In this document: piece after piece, positions 1 through 7,612 of the stretch | How the letters are laid out: the number at the start of each line of letters is the position of its first letter | How positions within the stretch are numbered: the stretch's first letter is position 1 | NCBI RefSeq assembly: GCF_900142715.1 | Contig: NZ_FRBX01000004.1 | Location: 496,001 to 560,000, forward strand | DNA from: Flavobacterium pectinovorum | Lineage (GTDB): Bacteria > Bacteroidota > Bacteroidia > Flavobacteriales > Flavobacteriaceae | DNA length: 64,000 nucleotides | Direction: 5' to 3' | Made by a program: the position numbers and the translations under genes | Notes under the pieces: model-generated | What the model was told of the DNA's origin: nothing | The model's input: the letters and a program-made list of their open reading frames with translations, nothing else | Database searches by the model: none

Positions 1-207
1 TTTATTATAGGGCAAAGTACCATTTATCCTAAGATTCTGTAGAGTTCCGGCAGAAATACTGAGAAGTTTACGAACCTCATAACTTTTGAGCCAAACGCGC
101 GTTTCCTCGCCTTTTTTGCGCGGATACTGTTGATAGCTTCTTATTTCTTCCAGCAGTTCTTTTTTAAATTTTTCTAGGTCATCCCTTGTAATAAGATCTA
201 CATTCAT
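1..207 (-). CDS. Helix-turn-helix domain protein, partial (runs off left edge)
   Basis: This is the N-terminal 69 codons of a small DNA-binding protein that starts at the ATG at 207-205 (MNVDLITRDDLEKF) and is still open at base 1. A charged N-terminal helix is followed by WLKSYEVRKLLSISAGTLQN and then an RxNGTLPYNK turn. This is the layout of Bacteroidota HTH_17/MerR-like 'excisionase type' proteins of about 95 residues. A second copy lies at 15436-15712 and is nearly identical in its first 60 codons, but frameshifted. Such HTH proteins are common in integrative elements, so a role in element regulation or excision is inference. Whether this copy is intact past the window edge cannot be seen. 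Confidence 0.75.
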   Translation of the reverse strand, partial: MNVDLITRDDLEKFKKELLEEIRSYQQYPRKKGEETRVWLKSYEVRKLLSISAGTLQNLRINGTLPYNK

Positions 208-561
208 ACTACACACTTTTTACTTTAATACTATCATTCCCCACCACCTTAAGCGTCTAAGCTTCAAGATTAGGCAAAATAAATGCATTGTGATATCAAT
301 AAAGTGGATTTGCGTACGTTTGGCAGACAATGGCTTTTTTTTGCTGATGAAGGTGAAGGTATATATACTCTAAAAGATGCTGTCGTTATTTTTTAACAAA
401 AACAGCATATTCTCCCTTCACAACGTTTGGTGCAAAAGAGATATTTATCAGAGAGCAGTTAACTGTCTGCAAACGTAAAAAGCGACTAATAGACAAATAT
501 GGGAGATAAGCAGACCTATTAAATGGGAGTTCAGCGACATACTTTTACTTAAAAAAGTATC

Positions 562-606
562 ATGAAATTCGGCTTCTTAGTTTTACTGCTTTCTGCAGCT
601 TACTAA
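562..606 (+). pseudogene. Truncated phospholipase A signal-peptide stub
   Basis: The 14-codon frame MKFGFLVLLLSAAY followed by TAA matches the start of the intact phospholipase A at 16058 (MKFGFSILLLSVVFSSYAQ). The context upstream, gacatacttt...aaaaagtatcATG, also matches. Homology ends at about codon 14 and no barrel-coding sequence follows. I read it as the decayed gene of the left module copy; its promoter and start were kept while the body was lost. Confidence 0.65.
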
Positions 607-1086
607 TGATGGTGACTATTTTTTGTTAGAAACATTTTTATTACTAAATTTTGTCTTTAGATTTTCTAATCAGAATTATCTATTAGGAGGAAGTGAGAAT
701 AATTTCATAATTAACTTCCTCTGCCTATTAGATAGAACCTCCAGATCGCACCGTAAATAGATTATTTAGGAACTTTAGGAAATCACTATTAAGGCGTTGA
801 AATTAATTGCTATTTTGACAAGCATTAAAATCTAAATTAAAAGAAATATACAGTGGCTATACATTTTAAATTATTCGTTGAAATTCAAAAAATAAGATGT
901 GGGCATTTGTTGTTTTTAAGCTATAGACCAATATGTTTTTTTTAAAGGCTTATCCCGTGAAGAATAAGCACTTTATTATTATATGAAAGCAGAATATTTG
1001 CAGTGTCTTTATTTTAGATCACCTATAGCTAATCTTTTTTAAATTAATGGTGATCAAGTGCCTGCAGTATTACAGGTTTCCAAAAT
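607..1086. other. Gene-free stretch with stem-loops
   Basis: No coding frame with recognisable content was seen. An imperfect inverted repeat lies at about 678-733, with arms around attaggaggaagt and acttcctctgcctat. A 7-bp pair gatcacc/ggtgatc lies at 1017-1023 and 1049-1055, just downstream of the leftward gene ending at 1087, where it could act as its terminator. It is probably debris from rearrangement of the left module copy. Confidence 0.4.
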
Positions 1087-1530
1087 TTAAGCTGACAGAT
1101 CAATGTCAAAAGCCTTAGCCATGATAAATGGATTGAAGTATTCTGCATACTCAAGTATTTTACCATTCTCCATCTTGAAAGTTCCTACATAGTCGTTTGC
1201 ATAAACACTGCCGTCATGAAGTCCTATCTCTCCTGTGAATTTGGCAAAGATCAGATTCGGGTCGTCAGTAGTATAAAGACGACGTGGGTAGCGGAAGTAG
1301 GCGAAACGGGAAGGTAGTTCGCTAAATTGTTTATAGACCGCATCAAGTCCGTTTACACTGCTTTGATAGCCCTTTGGTGCATAAGGCATCAGTTGTTTAC
1401 CTTCGGGTGCGAAAATTTCCTTAATCACCTCAAAATCCTGTGTTTCCATTGTGTGAAAGAATCGCTCTACGACGAGCCTATTTTGTTCAGCAAGTTCTTG
1501 AGTAGAAAGATTAATAGTTGATTTCGACAT
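1087..1530 (-). CDS. SnoaL/NTF2-like protein, PhzA/B type
   Basis: A 147-residue single-domain protein with the NTF2-like cone fold. The N-terminal helix (NRLVVERFFHTMETQDFEVI) is followed by the typical short loop and strands ending in NGKILEYAEYFNPF. The APKGY and YPRRLY stretches resemble the PhzA/PhzB branch of SnoaL-like proteins, which act on small cyclic metabolites or merely bind them; the substrate is unknown. It has no signal peptide and is cytoplasmic. It lies about 115 bases downstream of the SDR gene on the same strand and is probably co-transcribed with it, which suggests a joint role in small-molecule modification. The family assignment is good; the function is open. Confidence 0.8.
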   Translation of the reverse strand: MSKSTINLSTQELAEQNRLVVERFFHTMETQDFEVIKEIFAPEGKQLMPYAPKGYQSSVNGLDAVYKQFSELPSRFAYFRYPRRLYTTDDPNLIFAKFTGEIGLHDGSVYANDYVGTFKMENGKILEYAEYFNPFIMAKAFDIDLSA

Positions 1531-1645
1531 AAGAATATGAATTAATGTTAATATTTAAAAAGTGAATTATGCTGCTGGGTTCCTGTGATTAAAATAAACA
1601 GGGTAGACAGCAGTAGTTATATGGAATAGAATCTTTATAAAGAAA

Positions 1646-2407
1646 TTATATTACCAAAAGCCCGCCATCTATGGGCAGAGCATGACCAATCATATAGCTG
1701 GCATCTGAACTGCAAAGCCAAAGCACAGCATTTGAAATTTCTTCAGGACGTCCCAATCTTCCTAGAGGGATAAGTCGGACGAATTCTTCCATGCTAAATC
1801 CTTCGCTGTTAAGCATTGATTCCACCATTGATGTCCTGATGGTACCGGGACAAACAGCATTAACTCTGATACCTTTAGGTGCGTACTCAACAGCAGCAGT
1901 TTTGGTAAGACCAATGACACCGTGCTTTGAGGAGATATATCCACCAAGTCCAGCTGTTGTCACGAAGCCACCTACAGATGAACAATTGACTACTGAACCG
2001 CTTCCCTGTTGCTCCATATGCTTTAGTTCATACTTTAGGCATAACCATACACCACGGAGATTAACGCTTTGCACCCGATCCCATTCTTCAGATGACATTT
2101 CACTGGTGAATTTATTTGTCTGCATAACTCCAGCGTTGTTAAAAGCAAAGTCAAGTCGACCAAATGTAGAGACTGTCTGTTCGATCATTGCCCGTACCTG
2201 ATCCTCATCAGCAACATCGCAATTGATTGCAATCACATTATGACCAGCGGCTGAAAGCTCTTCGGCTGCTCTTTTTGCTCCATCATTGATATCGGCCATT
2301 GCGACTGAAGCACCTGCTTCAGCAAATGCCTTGGCTGTAGTTAGACCCATGCCTGAGCCAGCGCCAGTTACTAAGGCTGCTTGCCCCGAAAAATTGTATT
2401 TTACCAT
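1646..2407 (-). CDS. SDR family NAD(P)-dependent oxidoreductase
   Basis: A classical short-chain dehydrogenase/reductase of 253 residues, the usual length. The cofactor motif TGAGSGMG is at residues 14-21, NNAG at 90-93, catalytic Ser at about 143-144, and YxxxK with Tyr157 and Lys161. The C-terminus IDGGLLV is typical of the family. ADIN at the end of beta-2 suggests NAD preference (an Asp after the Rossmann strand). It reduces or oxidises a secondary alcohol or ketone of unknown identity. It heads a leftward pair with the SnoaL-like gene; an AraC regulator lies upstream on the same strand and may control it. Confidence 0.9.
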   Translation of the reverse strand: MVKYNFSGQAALVTGAGSGMGLTTAKAFAEAGASVAMADINDGAKRAAEELSAAGHNVIAINCDVADEDQVRAMIEQTVSTFGRLDFAFNNAGVMQTNKFTSEMSSEEWDRVQSVNLRGVWLCLKYELKHMEQQGSGSVVNCSSVGGFVTTAGLGGYISSKHGVIGLTKTAAVEYAPKGIRVNAVCPGTIRTSMVESMLNSEGFSMEEFVRLIPLGRLGRPEEISNAVLWLCSSDASYMIGHALPIDGGLLVI

Positions 2408-2617
2408 TTTGATTATAATTTGAGTGATTTATTTACCAGCATTGTTTTGCGGGATCTACCATTACCTCATTGAAAGTTGTATATTCTGGCTAATCAAACA
2501 TTGATGTTAATACCTCCATAATACTATACAGTTCTGACCATACTTCTTATATGGGGAATTATTTACCATTGACTGATTAGTTGCAATGTTATAATTACAT
2601 CTTCAAAATTACATAAA

Positions 2618-2647
2618 GAGCCTCTTAACAAATTTGTTAAGAGGCTC
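2618..2647 (-). terminator. Perfect 15-bp palindrome below the AraC gene
   Basis: A 30-base perfect inverted repeat (arms gagcctcttaacaaa and tttgttaagaggctc) begins 37 bases past the stop of the leftward AraC gene, in terminator position. A diverged copy in similar flanking sequence (aaattac..aaag before it, caattt after it) is found at 15180-15209, so this may be a mobile or duplicated terminator cassette. Confidence 0.6.
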
Positions 2648-2683
2648 AATTTTCATTGCTATCAAGCTCAATAATAATAAACG

Positions 2684-3535
2684 CTATACTTTGGTAGGAG
2701 GAATGCCGTACTGCTTTTTGAATGCAATGGAAAAATGGGAGGGATTTTTAAATCCAACTTCCACATATACTTCATTAACTTTTTTGCCTTGGTCCTTCAG
2801 TTTTAAATATGCTGCCTCTAGTCGCCTTTTAATAAGCCATCTCTGTGGTGTAAGATCACATATTTTTGTAAAATCCCTCTTGAAGGTAGCTAAACTTCTT
2901 CCGGTATAAGAAGCGATCTGTTCCATTGTAAGATCATCTGTATAATGTTTGTTCAAGAAGTCCATTATATCTACTTTCCAGGGGTCACTAAAATCAAAGA
3001 GTATAGGGTGCAAATTTTCGGAATTATTCAATATGGCATAAATCCCCTCCAACATTTTAAGATTAACGATGGCTTTAGTAGGTTCTATATCTTCATCAAA
3101 ATAGGGCGTCAGGGATTGGAACAAGCTGACCAGGTCGGCACCAGGTGTTAGTTTGAAAATATTTTTATCTGTTACGGAGTATTTCTTTGGAAGCTCGGAT
3201 TTATCCATTTTACTGTAAAACTCACGCAGTGTATTGCGATCAAATGTAAGTGATATTCCTTTGTACAGGTCATCTCCCCTGCCATTCTTATACATAACCA
3301 CCCGGTGGTTCCTACGGATTAAAGCACATTCTCCCGCTTGCAATTTAATCCTTTCTTTATTGTTTTCAATGATTTGTTCACCTGAATAAATATAAACCAA
3401 AATATGCTCAGGCGCACCTTCAATACATTTTTCACTCTCTTCCGAAAAGCATGATAAGAATATGCCGGAATAGTTTATTGTTTTTAATTTGTTATTCAGT
3501 TGGATTTCCATTGTGTTTTTATTTAACTTATACAA
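2684..3535 (-). CDS. AraC family transcriptional regulator (ExsA-like N-terminus)
   Basis: A 283-residue regulator. The N-terminal half is a cupin-like sensor domain with an ILVYIYSGEQ...LQAGECALIRR strand pattern. The C-terminal 100 residues carry the two AraC helix-turn-helix motifs (LTMEQIASYTGRSLATFKRDF and VNEVYVEVGFKNPSHFSIAF) and a closing YGIPPTKV. A start at the internal ATG at 3511 (MEIQLNNKL) is equally likely, because the first eight residues look like leader. It sits upstream of the SDR/SnoaL pair and downstream of the MBL hydrolase, all on the minus strand. It could activate either; the effector is unknown. Confidence 0.88.
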   Translation of the reverse strand: MYKLNKNTMEIQLNNKLKTINYSGIFLSCFSEESEKCIEGAPEHILVYIYSGEQIIENNKERIKLQAGECALIRRNHRVVMYKNGRGDDLYKGISLTFDRNTLREFYSKMDKSELPKKYSVTDKNIFKLTPGADLVSLFQSLTPYFDEDIEPTKAIVNLKMLEGIYAILNNSENLHPILFDFSDPWKVDIMDFLNKHYTDDLTMEQIASYTGRSLATFKRDFTKICDLTPQRWLIKRRLEAAYLKLKDQGKKVNEVYVEVGFKNPSHFSIAFKKQYGIPPTKV

Positions 3536-3775
3536 AGTTAAATATTTGATAGTGATTAATCTTTTCTTAAAGGCTCACATTGCTTTACTGTGAAGCTTAT
3601 TATACTTGTCCCCAGCATTTACTTTAAGGCAATTTTATTCCTCAATTTTGTTAAAGACTATGCTACTCTATACAAACCTAATGGTCTTTCATGTAAAAAC
3701 TGACTATTTTATCTTTCTCCGTGTTTGCTAAAAGCACTGGGTTCACAAAATATTGATAGCTTTCTTTTAATTTTT

Positions 3776-4903
3776 TTACAGCTTTAACCACCACTGTTCG
3801 AAAACCTGCTGTTTATCTTTAAGCCGGATGACTTCTCCAATTTTCGGTGTTGCCAGGTGATAATCTTTATCCTTTGATAATTTTGTGATTTCGTTCAAAG
3901 GTTCGTCCCACGGATGATTGGCGAGTGTAAATTTAGAATGATGGACAGGAAGCAAATTTTCAGCTTTTAAGTCCAACGTCGCTTGTGCTACTTCATTGGG
4001 AAGAAGATGAACAGATTGCCAAGCCTTGTCATATTGTCCACATTCAACTATTGCCCAATTGATGTTGGGGAATTTTCGGGCAATGTATTTAAACCGGTCG
4101 GTGTAACCACCGTCACCACTGTAATAAATTGTCATATCATTAGATTTGATTACGAAAGAAAGCCACTGGCTTTGTCCGCTTTTGAAAGTTCTTCCAGATT
4201 CGTGATGTGTTGATTCAGAATAGATGGAAAAGCTTTTGTTGATTAATGTTTCGTTCGCCCAGTCGGTTTCGATCAATTGTTTTTCCGAATACCCCCAATG
4301 TTCATAATGCGCACCAGCACCAAGTCCACAGATGACCTTTTTTACCTTCGGCTGTAATGCCTTTGCAGTCTCATAATCCAAATGGTCATAATGGTCATGA
4401 GATAGTAGCATATAGTCGATATCAGGCATATCACCAGCAGTGTAAATATTTGTTCCTTTGTATGCACGCACACTGTTAGGTAATGGTGAAGCAGAATCAC
4501 TGAATACCGGATCAACTAAAATTTTTACGCCATCAAGCTGAAGAAAAAACGAAGAATGTCCAAACCATATAATTATATCAGCCTCTTTAGATATGGTCTT
4601 TAAATTTGTTTTGATTGATGGCAAAGCTGTCGCAGGTTCACGGCGAGGATGATCCTCTGCTATTGTTTTCCATAGCTCATTCCACTGATCATACCCAGGT
4701 GAAATCGTTGGTTTTTCAATGATGTTACGAAATCTCCCATCGATATAATGCTCAGACTTCTTGATCAGTTCAAGCCTTTTGCCCTTAGGTAAAGAACCGA
4801 ACTGAGGCTGGAGCATATAGATATAGACTGTTAGTGAAAATAAGATGATCATCATCGTAAAGATGATACCAGTGTTGAGCAGCCTTTTTTTTAATCTTTT
4901 CAT
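3776..4903 (-). CDS. MBL-fold metallo-hydrolase, membrane-anchored (NAPE-PLD/UlaG-like)
   Basis: A 375-residue protein. Residues 11-32 form a hydrophobic signal anchor, so the enzyme probably faces the periplasm. The metallo-beta-lactamase motif SHDHYDH lies at about 168-174, and later ligand motifs are STHHESG, YYSGDGGY and LPVHHSKF. The layout GHSSFFLQLDGVKILVDPVF plus PNINWAIVECGQYD is that of the NAPE-PLD-like/UlaG-like branch, which cleaves phosphodiester or lactone bonds. The substrate is unknown. It stands alone, 240 bases upstream of the AraC gene. It is complete, with all metal ligands apparently present. Confidence 0.85.
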   Translation of the reverse strand: MKRLKKRLLNTGIIFTMMIILFSLTVYIYMLQPQFGSLPKGKRLELIKKSEHYIDGRFRNIIEKPTISPGYDQWNELWKTIAEDHPRREPATALPSIKTNLKTISKEADIIIWFGHSSFFLQLDGVKILVDPVFSDSASPLPNSVRAYKGTNIYTAGDMPDIDYMLLSHDHYDHLDYETAKALQPKVKKVICGLGAGAHYEHWGYSEKQLIETDWANETLINKSFSIYSESTHHESGRTFKSGQSQWLSFVIKSNDMTIYYSGDGGYTDRFKYIARKFPNINWAIVECGQYDKAWQSVHLLPNEVAQATLDLKAENLLPVHHSKFTLANHPWDEPLNEITKLSKDKDYHLATPKIGEVIRLKDKQQVFEQWWLKL

Positions 4904-5327
4904 TTTCTATTGCATCTCATTTATACAATTAATGTTAGTCGTTTCCATCATTTCATTTTTTCTTTCAAATTTAAGAAACAATGCAGCATTTTTCAGTAAG
5001 CTTTTCAAACCATAGGTTAAGTTTTTCAAATCATAAAATAAAAAGAACTTCAGTGATAGCCAGTGTATTAATAAGGCGCTATCCAATGGTAACCTAAATG
5101 AGCTTTATAGCAATGAAATTTGATCTTCTAAGAAACATTACTTATGGCCGTTCTTTCTAATTTGGCCGTCGCAATAAAATTTTTTATTGCAAAAACTTTT
5201 AAAAATTAAATTTTTTAAAATAGAAATAATAACCTGCTCTACATTTTAAAATTACAACTATTTAAACCATAGGCAGCAAATAGACGTGGTATATGTTGAA
5301 AAAAATAAAACCATATCATAACAAACA
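4904..5327. promoter_or_regulatory. Divergent intergenic region upstream of the TonB receptor/GH3 pair
   Basis: 424 bases separate the leftward MBL gene from the rightward receptor gene, so it must hold two promoters. A near-perfect palindrome at 5171-5190 (gcaataaaa-tt-ttttattgc) and an A/T palindromic run just after it (about 5195-5220) could be operators or a leader hairpin. No clear TAnnTTTG box was found. No gene is seen. Confidence 0.4.
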
Positions 5328-7589
5328 ATGAGAAAATCAACTTTAAAAATTGCTCCACTGGGATTGATACTATCTTTCGCTATTGCATCTGGTCAGGAGA
5401 CCGACAGTCTTTCTGTGAAAAATGCTGTAAAAGCAGCAACAAAAAATGACGTGGGAATTAAAACTGTCACGAATTCCAAAGAAGAGAACAATAGAAATGT
5501 GATGCTGAATGCAGCAAACAATACAAGTCCAAGAGACGTAAATATCGGCTTGCCTTCAACTGTTGGCGGAATCACAATTCTTGAGAACGACCTGCCTGTC
5601 GTTTACTTTTTTTGGCCTGAACTTCCAAATAAGACCTGGAGACAAAGTGTGGGTCTCGAAAGAACGGGACTTCTGAAAATGGATCAGTTGGCCAATACCA
5701 TGGGTGATCTTGGTTTTGCGGTCAACTCTTATTCTCAGACCGGAACTAAAGATTTTAAATTGAATGCAAAATTTACCACAAGCACTTTTGGCTGGCTTCA
5801 GGGCGATGTAAATGTTTCCGGACCAATTTCAAAAAACGGATGGACCTACACAGCAGGTGCTTTCCTCAACTACGATCCGAGCACTTATAAATTGGGATTT
5901 GCCAGAAACGTAGACGAAACCAATATTTTCAGAGCAGGTGCAACGAAGTATTTTAAAGATGACAAGGGCAAGATCTCGTTTCTTTACAAATATGCGGAAT
6001 CATATGGTGTCAACAATTACGCACTTTTTCAGTATGGAGAAAATGGAAAAGTGACAGAACTTGAAAATTTTAAAATCGGAAGAGATTCATACGTGGTAAA
6101 CGATGGAATGTTTAAAATGAAAGATATTTTGTCAGGAATGGACTACTGGGGTAAGGTATCTGGAGATGACAATCGAAACACATCGCATAATTTTGATATC
6201 CTTGGAAATTATCTATTGGATAACGGCTGGAATTTCAAGTTTTCCACCAGAGCACACTTTGCCAATGCAAGAATGGCGAACATCGTTCCCTTAAGTATTA
6301 TCAATGCCGATCCGTCAGCAGGATACACAATTGCTTCAACTGGGCAGGCTTATTCAGGACTGGTAGGGACACAGCTGGCTCTGCACACTCCGAAGACCCC
6401 AGTTACAAATATTGCGGGACGTTTTTCACTAAACAAACAAATAGGAGATCATAATTTAACAGTAGGAGTTTTAGAACAGTACTATCACGTTGATAAATTC
6501 ACGTCTAACAGGTCGTTTTTTTTCCAGACAGTTGGTGCGCAACCTCAAAGATTGATCGGCCCGGGTACAGATGCTGATGGTTTTTACGGTTATAATCTGG
6601 GAGGTGAATATCATAGCGGAACTGAAAATAAGATATCGGTCTACGGAACAGACGAATGGAAAGTGACGGATGACCTTAATCTGAGCTATGGTCTGCATTT
6701 GAGACATCACAGTATTGACGGTGAATTTTCACTGACCCCTAAAACCGTAGGTTTTAGCTTTACAGATCCCAGCCAGTTTAATCAAATCAACAAAAACTTT
6801 TTCCAAATCTCAGGAAGTTTGAATGCAACTTATAACATCAGCAAGAACTTTGGTGTTATTGCTAATTTCTTATATACCGAAGAAAACAGAAGATTGGAAA
6901 GCTATTCACAGGCATTTGATCCCAATACTGATAAAATAAAAAGTCCCTTGGGTGCTTTTGGAGTTTTCTGGAATACAGATTATATCCAGCTTATTTCCCA
7001 GGCAACTTATCTCAAAAAGAACAATAATCTTGACAGATATAATCTTGTTAATCCTTCAAACACAACCCAATCTCAAAATGTTACCGTTTACTACGATATT
7101 CAAACCATTGGATGGACCACAGATTTTGTTTTAAAACCTTTTAAAGGATTTAATCTACATTACTTGTTAACCTTCCAGAATCCGGTTTACGAGAAATTTA
7201 ATTTCAATGCTTTCGGAACGGATTACGACTACGATGACAATAATGTTTTGGGAGTAGCAAAAGTTCTTATGGAAATAGATCCAAGCTATTCTATTGAAAA
7301 ATGGAGATTCTGGGCAAGTTTCAGATATTTTTCAAAGCAATATGCGAATCTTACCAATGCATTATATTTTGCACCAAGATGGGAAACCTTCGGAGGTGTA
7401 AGTTATACCGTAAACAAAAATATCAACCTTGGTGCAACAGTTATTAATTTCCTTAACCAAAGAGGAGCTAGTGGGACCATAAATGGTGCTGAACTGATCA
7501 CAGATGCTAGTCCTTATTATGGGAGGCTTTTGACAGGAACTTACATAATGCCATTGACAGGTCAGCTGTCCGTCAACTTTAATTTTTAA
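5328..7589 (+). CDS. TonB-dependent receptor-like outer-membrane protein
   Basis: A 753-residue outer-membrane barrel. The signal peptide ends near FAIASGQ (about residue 23). A low-complexity Asn/Lys-rich segment (30-65) is followed by a degenerate plug (PRDVNIGLPSTVGGITILE, ENDLPVVYFFWP), then many amphipathic strands and an aromatic C-terminus (QLSVNFNF). I see no carboxypeptidase-like N-terminal domain and no clear TonB box, so it differs from SusC proteins and resembles a lineage of Bacteroidota receptors without SusD. The GH3 gene follows 23 bases later in an evident operon. This suggests uptake of a beta-glucoside or glycosylated compound whose sugar is removed by GH3; that is inference. 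Confidence 0.8.
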   Translation: MRKSTLKIAPLGLILSFAIASGQETDSLSVKNAVKAATKNDVGIKTVTNSKEENNRNVMLNAANNTSPRDVNIGLPSTVGGITILENDLPVVYFFWPELPNKTWRQSVGLERTGLLKMDQLANTMGDLGFAVNSYSQTGTKDFKLNAKFTTSTFGWLQGDVNVSGPISKNGWTYTAGAFLNYDPSTYKLGFARNVDETNIFRAGATKYFKDDKGKISFLYKYAESYGVNNYALFQYGENGKVTELENFKIGRDSYVVNDGMFKMKDILSGMDYWGKVSGDDNRNTSHNFDILGNYLLDNGWNFKFSTRAHFANARMANIVPLSIINADPSAGYTIASTGQAYSGLVGTQLALHTPKTPVTNIAGRFSLNKQIGDHNLTVGVLEQYYHVDKFTSNRSFFFQTVGAQPQRLIGPGTDADGFYGYNLGGEYHSGTENKISVYGTDEWKVTDDLNLSYGLHLRHHSIDGEFSLTPKTVGFSFTDPSQFNQINKNFFQISGSLNATYNISKNFGVIANFLYTEENRRLESYSQAFDPNTDKIKSPLGAFGVFWNTDYIQLISQATYLKKNNNLDRYNLVNPSNTTQSQNVTVYYDIQTIGWTTDFVLKPFKGFNLHYLLTFQNPVYEKFNFNAFGTDYDYDDNNVLGVAKVLMEIDPSYSIEKWRFWASFRYFSKQYANLTNALYFAPRWETFGGVSYTVNKNINLGATVINFLNQRGASGTINGAELITDASPYYGRLLTGTYIMPLTGQLSVNFNF

Positions 7590-7612
7590 AAAAATATTGT
7601 AATATAAATAAT

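Larger units (their letters stand above)
1..606. repeat. Left copy of a duplicated hth-pla module (direct repeat of 15506-16102)
   Basis: The HTH gene start, the intergenic segment and the first codons of the phospholipase gene occur again, in the same orientation, at about 15506-16102. Shared words include tgcgtacgtttggc, gataagcagacct and aaaagtatcatgaaatt. By eye the HTH part is over 90% identical and the intergenic part more diverged, with a net indel of about 9 bases. The copies bracket about 15 kb of cargo. The repeat may extend left of base 1. Confidence 0.8.

Noticed and set aside
1327..2201. Plus-strand frames opposite the SnoaL and SDR genes
   Set aside because: They are antisense shadows of genes with clear domain motifs and show no family of their own.
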